64,000 bases of DNA from Megamerina dolium (GCA_963854835.1 OY978525.1:80787775-80851774), one strand, 5' to 3'; counted from the first letter of the stretch, positions 12,589-31,997 are shown. Translations and numbers: made by a program. The notes: a model not told the origin generated them from the letters alone.

Positions 12589-13317
12589 ATGTCTGATAAC
12601 GCTGTAATTGCTGCTGCAACATCTCCAGTTGCTACTGCTATTGTTCCAGCTGAAAAGAAGAGTGTCGCCGCAAAAAAATCAGTAACAAAATCATCAATAA
12701 AGAAACCATCAACCACTCCATCACATCCACCAACTCAACAAATGGTTGATGCTTCAATTAAAAATCTTAAAGAACGTGGTGGTTCATCTCTGTTGGCGAT
12801 TAAAAAATATATTAGTGCTACATATAAATGTGATGCACAAAAATTGGCACCATTTATTAAAAAATATTTAAAATCTGCCGTTGCAAGTGGCAAATTGATA
12901 CAAACCAAAGGTAAGGGTGCGTCCGGATCGTTTAAATTATCGGCTACTGCTACTAAAACATCAAAACCGAAGACGGCTGTAGCAGGAAAGTCGATTGAAA
13001 AGAAAAAAAAAACATCACCAACGATTGCAAAGAAAAAGGCAACATCTGTTACAAAAAAAGCAGCAGCTGGTGAGAAAAAACTAAAGAAATCAACAGCGGG
13101 ATCATCCAAAAAGAATACCACAGAAAAGAAAAAGACGGAAAAAGCAAAAGCAAAAAGTATTAAAAAATCTGGTACAGTTAAGGCAAAAAGCTTAAAAGGT
13201 ACAGCGACAACAAAACCAAAAGTATCAAAATCAAAAACTGCTACTAATGTTGCTAAATCGAAAAAGACATCAACACCAAAAAAAGTGGCTTCAAAGAAGG
13301 CCTCAGCTAAAAAGTAA
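12589..13317 (+). CDS. His1: Unit 3: linker histone H1
   Basis: H1 with Ile18 and Thr205, the commonest form in the window. Silent AAA for AAG in the KKKK run near 13007 and TCA for TCG near 13227 compared with unit 1. Stem-loop 13396-13411. Confidence 0.97.
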   Translation: MSDNAVIAAATSPVATAIVPAEKKSVAAKKSVTKSSIKKPSTTPSHPPTQQMVDASIKNLKERGGSSLLAIKKYISATYKCDAQKLAPFIKKYLKSAVASGKLIQTKGKGASGSFKLSATATKTSKPKTAVAGKSIEKKKKTSPTIAKKKATSVTKKAAAGEKKLKKSTAGSSKKNTTEKKKTEKAKAKSIKKSGTVKAKSLKGTATTKPKVSKSKTATNVAKSKKTSTPKKVASKKASAKK

Positions 13318-13749
13318 ATTGTACGTGTACGATCGAATACAATTGAGTACCTACATACATTCTTTTGCACAATTTCAATCGCAATGATAAAACACAGCCC
13401 TTTTGAGGGCTACAAAATCTTTAAAAGACGAGATAAAAATTAAGAACACTAATTTATTATCGTAATTAAATTATGCAAAATCTCATAACAGTAGTGATAT
13501 AAATTGCAATATACATATGTAAATTATGATAATTCAGTTTAGATATTAATAGAAATTTCTGTTTTCTACCATAAGCTCGTATGTGAGATAAGTGCATGTA
13601 TGTACACATTAATATAGTGAAATTTTATAAACATATGCACATATACCATACATGAAGTGAGAATAATGGCAAATTTGATCTCGTTATCTATTGAATTTTG
13701 TGGCCCTGAAAAGGGCCTTTTTTTATAGTTGGGTCACTTGTAAAATAAT

Positions 13750-14121
13750 TTATTTGGAGCTTGTATACTTCGTAACGGCTTTTGTTCCTTCACTAACAGC
13801 ATGTTTAGCCAATTCACCGGGTAATAATAGACGAACAGCAGTCTGAATTTCGCGACTGGTTATAGTTGATCGTTTATTATAATGTGCTAAACGAGAAGCT
13901 TCAGCAGCAATACGTTCGAAGATGTCATTAACAAAACTATTCATTATACTCATTGCCTTTGATGAAATACCAGTATCCGGATGTACTTGCTTCAATACTT
14001 TATAGATATAAATTGCATAGCTTTCCTTCCTCTTGCGCTTCTTCTTCTTATCGTTCTTCGTTATATTCTTTTGTGCCTTTCCCGCTTTTTTTGCAGCTTT
14101 ACCACTAGTTTTTGGCGGCAT
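13750..14121 (-). CDS. His2B: Unit 3: core histone H2B
   Basis: Protein identical to unit 1 H2B. Stem-loop 13702-13717. Confidence 0.98.
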
Positions 14122-14357
14122 TTTTTCTCACTCTAATTATAACTTGTTTTTTTTTTTCCACTTCACAGTTCAACACAAAGATGGTATTGCCGATATCTAC
14201 CATTGGTTATGTGTAAAATTTTATACACGTATTTCATTTAGTTTCATTATAAAAAAAAAAACAATCCTGCATATGACAAAGATGAGTTGTAAAAAAGTAT
14301 AAATAGCATGCAGATAAGTGGTGGTTTTTAATTATTGAAAACGTTGTGAAGTTTTAA

Positions 14358-14765
<408 letters not shown>

Positions 14766-14902
14766 ATATTCAATTATTTTTCACCATCAACTTGACAAGA
14801 AGAAAACGAAACAAAAAAAATCCGCCCTTTTCAGGGCGACGAATTTATTTACAAAAGAGTCAAATTTCACATACTATGTATTAAGATATGTTGAGAACAA
14901 AA

Positions 14903-14939
<37 letters not shown>

Positions 14940-15398
14940 ATATGGGTAAAGATATTTTTCATCGAAGGCGTTTATCTGTTCCTTTGTATGACTACTTTCC
15001 TACAGGTTACAGTACACAAAAAGAAGAGAATGAAAAATATATATAAATATGCGTACATCAGAAGTGTCTATACCACTCGTGTTCTTGTGTGTGCCCGTAT
15101 GTAATATATTACTGCATTCTTCTACAGAGTACAATTACAAGAGAAGAAGAAGAAGAAGAAGGATAAAATACTCTAAATAAAGGACAAGATATTTCTCATC
15201 GGTAGCTTTTAATTGTGTTCTTGCGTGTATGTGTATGCAATGTATGACTGTACGCTTTTACAGAGTACAGTCAGAGAGGAAGAAGAAGAAGAAGAAGAGA
15301 AATAATGATTTATATCAATGTATTATGGCGTAAAATACGATACCTTTAATTTTAACCATTGAAGATTCATTATATGGTCTTTTATGTACTGTATCATT

Positions 15399-15518
15399 GC
15401 CAACGACCATACCACGCTGAATACATCGGTTCTCGTCCGATCACCGAAATTAAGCAGCGTCGGGCGCGGTTAGTACTTAGATGGGGGACCGCTTGGGAAC
15501 ACCGCGTGTTGTTGGCAT
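15399..15518 (+). rRNA. 5SrRNA: Unit 3: 5S ribosomal RNA
   Basis: Same as unit 1 5S (C29). Confidence 0.97.
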
Positions 15519-15936
15519 TCCAACAAATTTTTTTTTTCCTTACACATTACAGTCGATTCCTTTTACAAAATTCCTAAATATGTAATATATATATTTTTTT
15601 TTACAATTTTCTTAACTTATGATCAAAATAAAATTAAATAAATTGCTAATAAAAAAATTGGAGCTCCATATATATTCTTTAGCTGTGTTTGTATGGCATT
15701 CTCACAGCAAATAAACCGATATACATATGCATGTGTATGCTAAAAGTATATATTACATTCATGTGATTTTAATTAAACATTTACAGTTACAGTAATCATA
15801 AAAACAATAAACACAAGAGCACATACTTTTACTAGTTCGAAACTGAATGCTTATATTTTCGTAAAAAATATTTTGTGGCCCTGAAAAGGGCCGTTGTTAT
15901 TACACATATGTAGTATAATTTTCGTATTTCATTTTT

Positions 15937-16251
<315 letters not shown>

Positions 16252-16498
16252 TTATTGAAATCTTTTCAAACAACTTTAATATCACTGTAACACGAACACA
16301 GAACAACTGATGATTTTCCTGTTAAAGTCTCTTGTATTTATACAAAAATGGTGGTAGTTCCAACGCACATGAATGCATGTGTGCGGTTGTGTGTGTGTGT
16401 GTGTGCGGTTGTGTGTGTATACTTGTGTACAAATACTTTATTCACATACATCTATTTCATTCACTCCAATATGTTATGAAGAACGAAATTTAGTATAA

Positions 16499-17008
<510 letters not shown>

Positions 17009-18280
17009 GTCATTGTTTGCATATACATATGTGTGTGGATAGATAAAAATAAAACGGCCCTTTTCAGGGCCACAAAATATATATATTACAAAGGAAGGAT
17101 ATAATTTAATATACATATTTTGTTTATGTCCAATTTATTTCTACCATATTTTATACACATTCAACTTTTTACATACATTACTGATTAAAATCTCGTATAT
17201 ATGCAGAGCATATATTGTATATACTCATACGTACCATATCTGTTGAAATGAATTCAATAACAATGTAATGGATGGTGTTCTTGAATCACCTCACAAATAT
17301 ATACTACGTGTAGTTAAATTATTTAAATACATACTATGTTCATATTCAATGGGTCCAATAATCTAAGTATATTTAATGATTATAGATAACATAATGTTAT
17401 CATTATTTTCATCAAATTTGTAATATATTTTGTTATTTTTTATAATTTTTTTTTTTTTTCCTTTTATATCAATTATATAAATTTAATATTTCCAATTCAT
17501 GCATAAAATACTCGTATCTACAAACATGCATATCTCATGTACCTATAAGGTATATGTATGTATTAAGGAAAAGTAGGTACTACGGGCATATAAATATATC
17601 ATATAATATATCATCTATTAAGTATATTATTTAAAATGTCAATATATGTTTATGTATTTTCAATCAAATACTCTTTTAATTATTCTTTAATGATTTTTTT
17701 TTACATAAATAATTAACATTACTTAACGATCGAATTTCTTGCAATGAATCGACATATGTATTTTTTCATTCGAATCATGATGATATTAAATTAATTTTTA
17801 AAAATTCATTATTTAATATATTTCAATGGAGATTATATTTTCAAATTCTATATTAAATATATGATGTATATCAAATAGAATTTATTGCATAAATTCAATC
17901 GAAATAATTAATTTATTAAAATTTCGAATAAAATTGTAAATTTTTTCATGGAAAATTTCAATTGAAACTCAAATAAAATTGTAATTGTACATGAAATTGA
18001 ATATATTTATAAATTTGAACATTTATCGATATTTACTTAATGTAATTAATATGAATTCTCAATCAGAAAGTATATAGTAATATTTATAAAATTAAATTAT
18101 TGTCAAAAGTTACCTACGCGAATGCAATACGAGCCAACGAGTTGGATATTTTTATGATATCCCCGTTCTACGGATATTTCATTTTTTCAAACCATTTCAT
18201 TTTGACATATGAATGCATATATGTAAATCCACGTATAATATTTGTACTAAATACTTATTTTGATTTGAATTAAGTGAATT

Positions 18281-19009
18281 ATGTCTGATAACGCTGTAAT
18301 TGCTGCTGCAACATCTCCAGTTGCTACTGCTATTGTTCCAGCTGAAAAGAAGAGTGTCGCCGCAAAAAAATCAGTAACAAAATCATCAATAAAGAAACCA
18401 TCAACCACTCCATCACATCCACCAACTCAACAAATGGTTGATGCTTCAATTAAAAATCTTAAAGAACGTGGTGGTTCATCTCTGTTGGCGATTAAAAAAT
18501 ATATTAGTGCTACATATAAATGTGATGCACAAAAATTGGCACCATTTATTAAAAAATATTTAAAATCTGCCGTTGCAAGTGGCAAATTGATACAAACCAA
18601 AGGTAAGGGTGCGTCCGGATCGTTTAAATTATCGGCTACTGCTACTAAAACATCAAAACCGAAGACGGCTGTAGCAGGAAAGTCGATTGAAAAGAAAAAA
18701 AAAACATCACCAACGATTGCAAAGAAAAAGGCAACATCTGTTACAAAAAAAGCAGCAGCTGGTGAGAAAAAACTAAAGAAATCAACAGCGGGATCATCCA
18801 AAAAGAATACCACAGAAAAGAAAAAGACGGAAAAAGCAAAAGCAAAAAGTATTAAAAAATCTGGTACAGTTAAGGCAAAAAGCTTAAAAGGTACAGCGAC
18901 AACAAAACCAAAAGTATCAAAATCAAAAACTGCTACTAATGTTGCTAAATCGAAAAAGACATCAACACCAAAAAAAGTGGCTTCAAAGAAGGCCTCAGCT
19001 AAAAAGTAA
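18281..19009 (+). CDS. His1: Unit 4: linker histone H1
   Basis: Ile18/Thr205 form, same as unit 3. Stem-loop 19088-19103. Confidence 0.97.
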   Translation: MSDNAVIAAATSPVATAIVPAEKKSVAAKKSVTKSSIKKPSTTPSHPPTQQMVDASIKNLKERGGSSLLAIKKYISATYKCDAQKLAPFIKKYLKSAVASGKLIQTKGKGASGSFKLSATATKTSKPKTAVAGKSIEKKKKTSPTIAKKKATSVTKKAAAGEKKLKKSTAGSSKKNTTEKKKTEKAKAKSIKKSGTVKAKSLKGTATTKPKVSKSKTATNVAKSKKTSTPKKVASKKASAKK

Positions 19010-19441
19010 ATTGTACGTGTACGATCGAATACAATTGAGTACCTACATACATTCTTTTGCACAATTTCAATCGCAATGATAAAACACAGCCCTTTTGAGG
19101 GCTACAAAATCTTTAAAAGACGAGATAAAAATTAAGAACACTAATTTATTATCGTAATTAAATTATGCAAAATCTCATAACAGTAGTGATATAAATTGCA
19201 ATATACATATGTAAATTATGATAATTCAGTTTAGATATTAATAGAAATTTCTGTTTTCTACCATAAGCTCGTATGTGAGATAAGTGCATGTATGTACACA
19301 TTAATATAGTGAAATTTTATAAACATATGCACATATACCATACATGAAGTGAGAATAATGGCAAATTTGATCTCGTTATCTATTGAATTTTGTGGCCCTG
19401 AAAAGGGCCTTTTTTTATAGTTGGGTCACTTGTAAAATAAT

Positions 19442-19813
19442 TTATTTGGAGCTTGTATACTTCGTAACGGCTTTTGTTCCTTCACTAACAGCATGTTTAG
19501 CCAATTCACCGGGTAATAATAGACGAACAGCAGTCTGAATTTCGCGACTGGTTATAGTTGATCGTTTATTATAATGTGCTAAACGAGAAGCTTCAGCAGC
19601 AATACGTTCGAAGATGTCATTAACAAAACTATTCATTATACTCATTGCCTTTGATGAAATACCAGTATCCGGATGTACTTGCTTCAATACTTTATAGATA
19701 TAAATTGCATAGCTTTCCTTCCTCTTGCGCTTCTTCTTCTTATCGTTCTTCGTTATATTCTTTTGTGCCTTTCCCGCTTTTTTTGCAGCTTTACCACTAG
19801 TTTTTGGCGGCAT
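19442..19813 (-). CDS. His2B: Unit 4: core histone H2B
   Basis: Protein identical to unit 1 H2B. Stem-loop 19394-19409. Confidence 0.98.
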
Positions 19814-20049
19814 TTTTTCTCACTCTAATTATAACTTGTTTTTTTTTTTCCACTTCACAGTTCAACACAAAGATGGTATTGCCGATATCTACCATTGGTT
19901 ATGTGTAAAATTTTATACACGTATTTCATTTAGTTTCATTATAAAAAAAAAAACAATCCTGCATATGACAAAGATGAGTTGTAAAAAAGTATAAATAGCA
20001 TGCAGATAAGTGGTGGTTTTTAATTATTGAAAACGTTGTGAAGTTTTAA

Positions 20050-20457
<408 letters not shown>

Positions 20458-20594
20458 ATATTCAATTATTTTTCACCATCAACTTGACAAGAAGAAAACG
20501 AAACAAAAAAAATCCGCCCTTTTCAGGGCGACGAATTTATTTACAAAAGAGTCAAATTTCACATACTATGTATTAAGATATGTTGAGAACAAAA

Positions 20595-20631
<37 letters not shown>

Positions 20632-21090
20632 ATATGGGTAAAGATATTTTTCATCGAAGGCGTTTATCTGTTCCTTTGTATGACTACTTTCCTACAGGTT
20701 ACAGTACACAAAAAGAAGAGAATGAAAAATATATATAAATATGCGTACATCAGAAGTGTCTATACCACTCGTGTTCTTGTGTGTGCCCGTATGTAATATA
20801 TTACTGCATTCTTCTACAGAGTACAATTACAAGAGAAGAAGAAGAAGAAGAAGGATAAAATACTCTAAATAAAGGACAAGATATTTCTCATCGGTAGCTT
20901 TTAATTGTGTTCTTGCGTGTATGTGTATGCAATGTATGACTGTACGCTTTTACAGAGTACAGTCAGAGAGGAAGAAGAAGAAGAAGAAGAGAAATAATGA
21001 TTTATATCAATGTATTATGGCGTAAAATACGATACCTTTAATTTTAACCATTGAAGATTCATTATATGGTCTTTTATGTACTGTATCATT

Positions 21091-21210
21091 GCCAACGACC
21101 ATACCACGCTGAATACATCGGTTCTCGTCCGATCACCGAAATTAAGCAGCGTCGGGCGCGGTTAGTACTTAGATGGGGGACCGCTTGGGAACACCGCGTG
21201 TTGTTGGCAT
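21091..21210 (+). rRNA. 5SrRNA: Unit 4: 5S ribosomal RNA
   Basis: Same as unit 1 5S (C29). Confidence 0.97.
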
Positions 21211-21628
21211 TCCAACAAATTTTTTTTTTCCTTACACATTACAGTCGATTCCTTTTACAAAATTCCTAAATATGTAATATATATATTTTTTTTTACAATT
21301 TTCTTAACTTATGATCAAAATAAAATTAAATAAATTGCTAATAAAAAAATTGGAGCTCCATATATATTCTTTAGCTGTGTTTGTATGGCATTCTCACAGC
21401 AAATAAACCGATATACATATGCATGTGTATGCTAAAAGTATATATTACATTCATGTGATTTTAATTAAACATTTACAGTTACAGTAATCATAAAAACAAT
21501 AAACACAAGAGCACATACTTTTACTAGTTCGAAACTGAATGCTTATATTTTCGTAAAAAATATTTTGTGGCCCTGAAAAGGGCCGTTGTTATTACACATA
21601 TGTAGTATAATTTTCGTATTTCATTTTT

Positions 21629-21943
<315 letters not shown>

Positions 21944-22190
21944 TTATTGAAATCTTTTCAAACAACTTTAATATCACTGTAACACGAACACAGAACAACT
22001 GATGATTTTCCTGTTAAAGTCTCTTGTATTTATACAAAAATGGTGGTAGTTCCAACGCACATGAATGCATGTGTGCGGTTGTGTGTGTGTGTGTGTGCGG
22101 TTGTGTGTGTATACTTGTGTACAAATACTTTATTCACATACATCTATTTCATTCACTCCAATATGTTATGAAGAACGAAATTTAGTATAA

Positions 22191-22700
<510 letters not shown>

Positions 22701-23972
22701 GTCATTGTTTGCATATACATATGTGTGTGGATAGATAAAAATAAAACGGCCCTTTTCAGGGCCACAAAATATATATATTACAAAGGAAGGATATAATTTA
22801 ATATACATATTTTGTTTATGTCCAATTTATTTCTACCATATTTTATACACATTCAACTTTTTACATACATTACTGATTAAAATCTCGTATATATGCAGAG
22901 CATATATTGTATATACTCATACGTACCATATCTGTTGAAATGAATTCAATAACAATGTAATGGATGGTGTTCTTGAATCACCTCACAAATATATACTACG
23001 TGTAGTTAAATTATTTAAATACATACTATGTTCATATTCAATGGGTCCAATAATCTAAGTATATTTAATGATTATAGATAACATAATGTTATCATTATTT
23101 TCATCAAATTTGTAATATATTTTGTTATTTTTTATAATTTTTTTTTTTTTTCCTTTTATATCAATTATATAAATTTAATATTTCCAATTCATGCATAAAA
23201 TACTCGTATCTACAAACATGCATATCTCATGTACCTATAAGGTATATGTATGTATTAAGGAAAAGTAGGTACTACGGGCATATAAATATATCATATAATA
23301 TATCATCTATTAAGTATATTATTTAAAATGTCAATATATGTTTATGTATTTTCAATCAAATACTCTTTTAATTATTCTTTAATGATTTTTTTTTACATAA
23401 ATAATTAACATTACTTAACGATCGAATTTCTTGCAATGAATCGACATATGTATTTTTTCATTCGAATCATGATGATATTAAATTAATTTTTAAAAATTCA
23501 TTATTTAATATATTTCAATGGAGATTATATTTTCAAATTCTATATTAAATATATGATGTATATCAAATAGAATTTATTGCATAAATTCAATCGAAATAAT
23601 TAATTTATTAAAATTTCGAATAAAATTGTAAATTTTTTCATGGAAAATTTCAATTGAAACTCAAATAAAATTGTAATTGTACATGAAATTGAATATATTT
23701 ATAAATTTGAACATTTATCGATATTTACTTAATGTAATTAATATGAATTCTCAATCAGAAAGTATATAGTAATATTTATAAAATTAAATTATTGTCAAAA
23801 GTTACCTACGCGAATGCAATACGAGCCAACGAGTTGGATATTTTTATGATATCCCCGTTCTACGGATATTTCATTTTTTCAAACCATTTCATTTTGACAT
23901 ATGAATGCATATATGTAAATCCACGTATAATATTTGTACTAAATACTTATTTTGATTTGAATTAAGTGAATT

Positions 23973-24701
23973 ATGTCTGATAACGCTGTAATTGCTGCTG
24001 CAACATCTCCAGTTGCTACTGCTATTGTTCCAGCTGAAAAGAAGAGTGTCGCCGCAAAAAAATCAGTAACAAAATCATCAATAAAGAAACCATCAACCAC
24101 TCCATCACATCCACCAACTCAACAAATGGTTGATGCTTCAATTAAAAATCTTAAAGAACGTGGTGGTTCATCTCTGTTGGCGATTAAAAAATATATTAGT
24201 GCTACATATAAATGTGATGCACAAAAATTGGCACCATTTATTAAAAAATATTTAAAATCTGCCGTTGCAAGTGGCAAATTGATACAAACCAAAGGTAAGG
24301 GTGCGTCCGGATCGTTTAAATTATCGGCTACTGCTACTAAAACATCAAAACCGAAGACGGCTGTAGCAGGAAAGTCGATTGAAAAGAAAAAAAAAACATC
24401 ACCAACGATTGCAAAGAAAAAGGCAACATCTGTTACAAAAAAAGCAGCAGCTGGTGAGAAAAAACTAAAGAAATCAACAGCGGGATCATCCAAAAAGAAT
24501 ACCACAGAAAAGAAAAAGACGGAAAAAGCAAAAGCAAAAAGTATTAAAAAATCTGGTACAGTTAAGGCAAAAAGCTTAAAAGGTACAGCGACAACAAAAC
24601 CAAAAGTATCAAAATCAAAAACTGCTACTAATGTTGCTAAATCGAAAAAGACATCAACACCAAAAAAAGTGGCTTCAAAGAAGGCCTCAGCTAAAAAGTA
24701 A
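23973..24701 (+). CDS. His1: Unit 5: linker histone H1
   Basis: Ile18/Thr205 form. Stem-loop 24780-24795. Confidence 0.97.
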   Translation: MSDNAVIAAATSPVATAIVPAEKKSVAAKKSVTKSSIKKPSTTPSHPPTQQMVDASIKNLKERGGSSLLAIKKYISATYKCDAQKLAPFIKKYLKSAVASGKLIQTKGKGASGSFKLSATATKTSKPKTAVAGKSIEKKKKTSPTIAKKKATSVTKKAAAGEKKLKKSTAGSSKKNTTEKKKTEKAKAKSIKKSGTVKAKSLKGTATTKPKVSKSKTATNVAKSKKTSTPKKVASKKASAKK

Positions 24702-25133
24702 ATTGTACGTGTACGATCGAATACAATTGAGTACCTACATACATTCTTTTGCACAATTTCAATCGCAATGATAAAACACAGCCCTTTTGAGGGCTACAAA
24801 ATCTTTAAAAGACGAGATAAAAATTAAGAACACTAATTTATTATCGTAATTAAATTATGCAAAATCTCATAACAGTAGTGATATAAATTGCAATATACAT
24901 ATGTAAATTATGATAATTCAGTTTAGATATTAATAGAAATTTCTGTTTTCTACCATAAGCTCGTATGTGAGATAAGTGCATGTATGTACACATTAATATA
25001 GTGAAATTTTATAAACATATGCACATATACCATACATGAAGTGAGAATAATGGCAAATTTGATCTCGTTATCTATTGAATTTTGTGGCCCTGAAAAGGGC
25101 CTTTTTTTATAGTTGGGTCACTTGTAAAATAAT

Positions 25134-25505
25134 TTATTTGGAGCTTGTATACTTCGTAACGGCTTTTGTTCCTTCACTAACAGCATGTTTAGCCAATTCA
25201 CCGGGTAATAATAGACGAACAGCAGTCTGAATTTCGCGACTGGTTATAGTTGATCGTTTATTATAATGTGCTAAACGAGAAGCTTCAGCAGCAATACGTT
25301 CGAAGATGTCATTAACAAAACTATTCATTATACTCATTGCCTTTGATGAAATACCAGTATCCGGATGTACTTGCTTCAATACTTTATAGATATAAATTGC
25401 ATAGCTTTCCTTCCTCTTGCGCTTCTTCTTCTTATCGTTCTTCGTTATATTCTTTTGTGCCTTTCCCGCTTTTTTTGCAGCTTTACCACTAGTTTTTGGC
25501 GGCAT
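25134..25505 (-). CDS. His2B: Unit 5: core histone H2B
   Basis: Protein identical to unit 1 H2B. Stem-loop 25086-25101. Confidence 0.98.
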
Positions 25506-25741
25506 TTTTTCTCACTCTAATTATAACTTGTTTTTTTTTTTCCACTTCACAGTTCAACACAAAGATGGTATTGCCGATATCTACCATTGGTTATGTGTAA
25601 AATTTTATACACGTATTTCATTTAGTTTCATTATAAAAAAAAAAACAATCCTGCATATGACAAAGATGAGTTGTAAAAAAGTATAAATAGCATGCAGATA
25701 AGTGGTGGTTTTTAATTATTGAAAACGTTGTGAAGTTTTAA

Positions 25742-26149
<408 letters not shown>

Positions 26150-26286
26150 ATATTCAATTATTTTTCACCATCAACTTGACAAGAAGAAAACGAAACAAAA
26201 AAAATCCGCCCTTTTCAGGGCGACGAATTTATTTACAAAAGAGTCAAATTTCACATACTATGTATTAAGATATGTTGAGAACAAAA

Positions 26287-26345
<59 letters not shown>

Positions 26346-26801
26346 ATATGGGTAAAGATATTTTTCATCGAAGGCGTTTATCTGTTCCTTTGTATGACTA
26401 CTTTCCTACAGGTTACAGTACACAAAAAGAAGAGAATGAAAAATATATATAAATATGCGTACATCAGAAGTGTCTATACCACTCGTGTTCTTGTGTGTGC
26501 CCGTATGTAATATATTACTGCATTCTTCTACAGAGTACAATTACAAGAGAAGAAGAAGAAGAAGAAGGATAAAATACTCTAAATAAAGGACAAGATATTT
26601 CTCATCGGTAGCTTTTAATTGTGTTCTTGCGTGTATGTGTATGCAATGTATGACTGTACGCTTTTACAGAGTACAGTCAGAGAGGAAGAAGAAGAAGAAG
26701 AGAAATAATGATTTATATCAATGTATTATGGCGTAAAATACGATACCTTTAATTTTAACCATTGAAGATTCATTATATGGTCTTTTATGTACTGTATCAT
26801 T

Positions 26802-26921
26802 GCCAACGACCATACCACGCTGAATACATCGGTTCTCGTCCGATCACCGAAATTAAGCAGCGTCGGGCGCGGTTAGTACTTAGATGGGGGACCGCTTGGG
26901 AACACCGCGTGTTGTTGGCAT
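26802..26921 (+). rRNA. 5SrRNA: Unit 5: 5S ribosomal RNA
   Basis: Same as unit 1 5S (C29). Confidence 0.97.
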
Positions 26922-27339
26922 TCCAACAAATTTTTTTTTTCCTTACACATTACAGTCGATTCCTTTTACAAAATTCCTAAATATGTAATATATATATTTT
27001 TTTTTACAATTTTCTTAACTTATGATCAAAATAAAATTAAATAAATTGCTAATAAAAAAATTGGAGCTCCATATATATTCTTTAGCTGTGTTTGTATGGC
27101 ATTCTCACAGCAAATAAACCGATATACATATGCATGTGTATGCTAAAAGTATATATTACATTCATGTGATTTTAATTAAACATTTACAGTTACAGTAATC
27201 ATAAAAACAATAAACACAAGAGCACATACTTTTACTAGTTCGAAACTGAATGCTTATATTTTCGTAAAAAATATTTTGTGGCCCTGAAAAGGGCCGTTGT
27301 TATTACACATATGTAGTATAATTTTCGTATTTCATTTTT

Positions 27340-27654
<315 letters not shown>

Positions 27655-27901
27655 TTATTGAAATCTTTTCAAACAACTTTAATATCACTGTAACACGAAC
27701 ACAGAACAACTGATGATTTTCCTGTTAAAGTCTCTTGTATTTATACAAAAATGGTGGTAGTTCCAACGCACATGAATGCATGTGTGCGGTTGTGTGTGTG
27801 TGTGTGTGCGGTTGTGTGTGTATACTTGTGTACAAATACTTTATTCACATACATCTATTTCATTCACTCCAATATGTTATGAAGAACGAAATTTAGTATA
27901 A

Positions 27902-28411
<510 letters not shown>

Positions 28412-29683
28412 GTCATTGTTTGCATATACATATGTGTGTGGATAGATAAAAATAAAACGGCCCTTTTCAGGGCCACAAAATATATATATTACAAAGGAAG
28501 GATATAATTTAATATACATATTTTGTTTATGTCCAATTTATTTCTACCATATTTTATACACATTCAACTTTTTACATACATTACTGATTAAAATCTCGTA
28601 TATATGCAGAGCATATATTGTATATACTCATACGTACCATATCTGTTGAAATGAATTCAATAACAATGTAATGGATGGTGTTCTTGAATCACCTCACAAA
28701 TATATACTACGTGTAGTTAAATTATTTAAATACATACTATGTTCATATTCAATGGGTCCAATAATCTAAGTATATTTAATGATTATAGATAACATAATGT
28801 TATCATTATTTTCATCAAATTTGTAATATATTTTGTTATTTTTTATAATTTTTTTTTTTTTTCCTTTTATATCAATTATATAAATTTAATATTTCCAATT
28901 CATGCATAAAATACTCGTATCTACAAACATGCATATCTCATGTACCTATAAGGTATATGTATGTATTAAGGAAAAGTAGGTACTACGGGCATATAAATAT
29001 ATCATATAATATATCATCTATTAAGTATATTATTTAAAATGTCAATATATGTTTATGTATTTTCAATCAAATACTCTTTTTATTATTCTTTAATGATTTT
29101 TTTTTACATAAATAATTAACATTACTTAACGATCGAATTTCTTGCAATGAATCGACATATGTATTTTTTCATTCGAATCATGATGATATTAAATTAATTT
29201 TTAAAAATTCATTATTTAATATATTTCAATGGAGATTATATTTTCAAATTCTATATTAAATATATGATGTATATCAAATAGAATTTATTGCATAAATTCA
29301 ATCGAAATAATTAATTTATTAAAATTTCGAATAAAATTGTAAATTTTTTCATGGAAAATTTCAATTGAAACTCAAATAAAATTGTAATTGTACATGAAAT
29401 TGAATATATTTATAAATTTGAACATTTATCGATATTTACTTAATGTAATTAATATGAATTCTCAATCAGAAAGTATATAGTAATATTTATAAAATTAAAT
29501 TATTGTCAAAAGTTACCTACGCGAATGCAATACGAGCCAACGAGTTGGATATTTTTATGATATCCCCGTTCTACGGATATTTCATTTTTTCAAACCATTT
29601 CATTTTGACATATGAATGCATATATGTAAATCCACGTATAATATTTGTACTAAATACTTATTTTGATTTGAATTAAGTGAATT

Positions 29684-30412
29684 ATGTCTGATAACGCTGT
29701 AATTGCTGCTGCAACATCTCCAGTTGCTACTGTTACTGTTCCAGCTGAAAAGAAGAGTGTCGCCGCAAAAAAATCAGTAACAAAATCATCAATAAAGAAA
29801 CCATCAACCACTCCATCACATCCACCAACTCAACAAATGGTTGATGCTTCAATTAAAAATCTTAAAGAACGTGGTGGTTCATCTCTGTTGGCGATTAAAA
29901 AATATATTAGTGCTACATATAAATGTGATGCACAAAAATTGGCACCATTTATTAAAAAATATTTAAAATCTGCCGTTGCAAGTGGCAAATTGATACAAAC
30001 CAAAGGTAAGGGTGCGTCCGGATCGTTTAAATTATCGGCTACTGCTACTAAAACATCAAAACCGAAGACGGCTGTAGCAGGAAAGTCGATTGAAAAGAAA
30101 AAAAAAACATCACCAACGATTGCAAAGAAAAAGGCAACATCTGTTACAAAAAAAGCAGCAGCTGGTGAGAAAAAACTAAAGAAATCAACAGCGGGATCAT
30201 CCAAAAAGAATACCACAGAAAAGAAAAAGACGGAAAAAGCAAAAGCAAAAAGTATTAAAAAATCTGGTACAGTTAAGGCAAAAAGCTTAAAAGGTACAGC
30301 GACAACAAAACCAAAAGTATCAAAATCAAAAACTGCTACTAATGTTGCTAAATCGAAAAAGACATCAACACCAAAAAAAGTGGCTTCAAAGAAGGCCTCA
30401 GCTAAAAAGTAA
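29684..30412 (+). CDS. His1: Unit 6: linker histone H1
   Basis: Unique N-terminal form: Val17 (GTT) with Thr18, plus Thr205. The change is in the flexible tail and unlikely to affect folding. Stem-loop 30491-30506. Confidence 0.97.
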   Translation: MSDNAVIAAATSPVATVTVPAEKKSVAAKKSVTKSSIKKPSTTPSHPPTQQMVDASIKNLKERGGSSLLAIKKYISATYKCDAQKLAPFIKKYLKSAVASGKLIQTKGKGASGSFKLSATATKTSKPKTAVAGKSIEKKKKTSPTIAKKKATSVTKKAAAGEKKLKKSTAGSSKKNTTEKKKTEKAKAKSIKKSGTVKAKSLKGTATTKPKVSKSKTATNVAKSKKTSTPKKVASKKASAKK

Positions 30413-30844
30413 ATTGTACGTGTACGATCGAATACAATTGAGTACCTACATACATTCTTTTGCACAATTTCAATCGCAATGATAAAACACAGCCCTTTTG
30501 AGGGCTACAAAATCTTTAAAAGACGAGATAAAAATTAAGAACACTAATTTATTATCGTAATTAAATTATGCAAAATCTCATAACAGTAGTGATATAAATT
30601 GCAATATACATATGTAAATTATGATAATTCAGTTTAGATATTAATAGAAATTTCTGTTTTCTACCATAAGCTCGTATGTGAGATAAGTGCATGTATGTAC
30701 ACATTAATATAGTGAAATTTTATAAACATATGCACATATACCATACATGAAGTGAGAATAATGGCAAATTTGATCTCGTTATCTATTGAATTTTGTGGCC
30801 CTGAAAAGGGCCTTTTTTTATAGTTGGGTCACTTGTAAAATAAT

Positions 30845-31216
30845 TTATTTGGAGCTTGTATACTTCGTAACGGCTTTTGTTCCTTCACTAACAGCATGTT
30901 TAGCCAATTCACCGGGTAATAATAGACGAACAGCAGTCTGAATTTCGCGACTGGTTATAGTTGATCGTTTATTATAATGTGCTAAACGAGAAGCTTCAGC
31001 AGCAATACGTTCGAAGATGTCATTAACAAAACTATTCATTATACTCATTGCCTTTGATGAAATACCAGTATCCGGATGTACTTGCTTCAATACTTTATAG
31101 ATATAAATTGCATAGCTTTCCTTCCTCTTGCGCTTCTTCTTCTTATCGTTCTTCGTTATATTCTTTTGTGCCTTTCCCGCTTTTTTTGCAGCTTTACCAC
31201 TAGTTTTTGGCGGCAT
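30845..31216 (-). CDS. His2B: Unit 6: core histone H2B
   Basis: Protein identical to unit 1 H2B. Stem-loop 30797-30812. Confidence 0.98.
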
Positions 31217-31452
31217 TTTTTCTCACTCTAATTATAACTTGTTTTTTTTTTTCCACTTCACAGTTCAACACAAAGATGGTATTGCCGATATCTACCATTG
31301 GTTATGTGTAAAATTTTATACACGTATTTCATTTAGTTTCATTATAAAAAAAAAAACAATCCTGCATATGACAAAGATGAGTTGTAAAAAAGTATAAATA
31401 GCATGCAGATAAGTGGTGGTTTTTAATTATTGAAAACGTTGTGAAGTTTTAA

Positions 31453-31860
<408 letters not shown>

Positions 31861-31997
31861 ATATTCAATTATTTTTCACCATCAACTTGACAAGAAGAAA
31901 ACGAAACAAAAAAAATCCGCCCTTTTCAGGGCGACGAATTTATTTACAAAAGAGTCAAATTTCACATACTATGTATTAAGATATGTTGAGAACAAAA

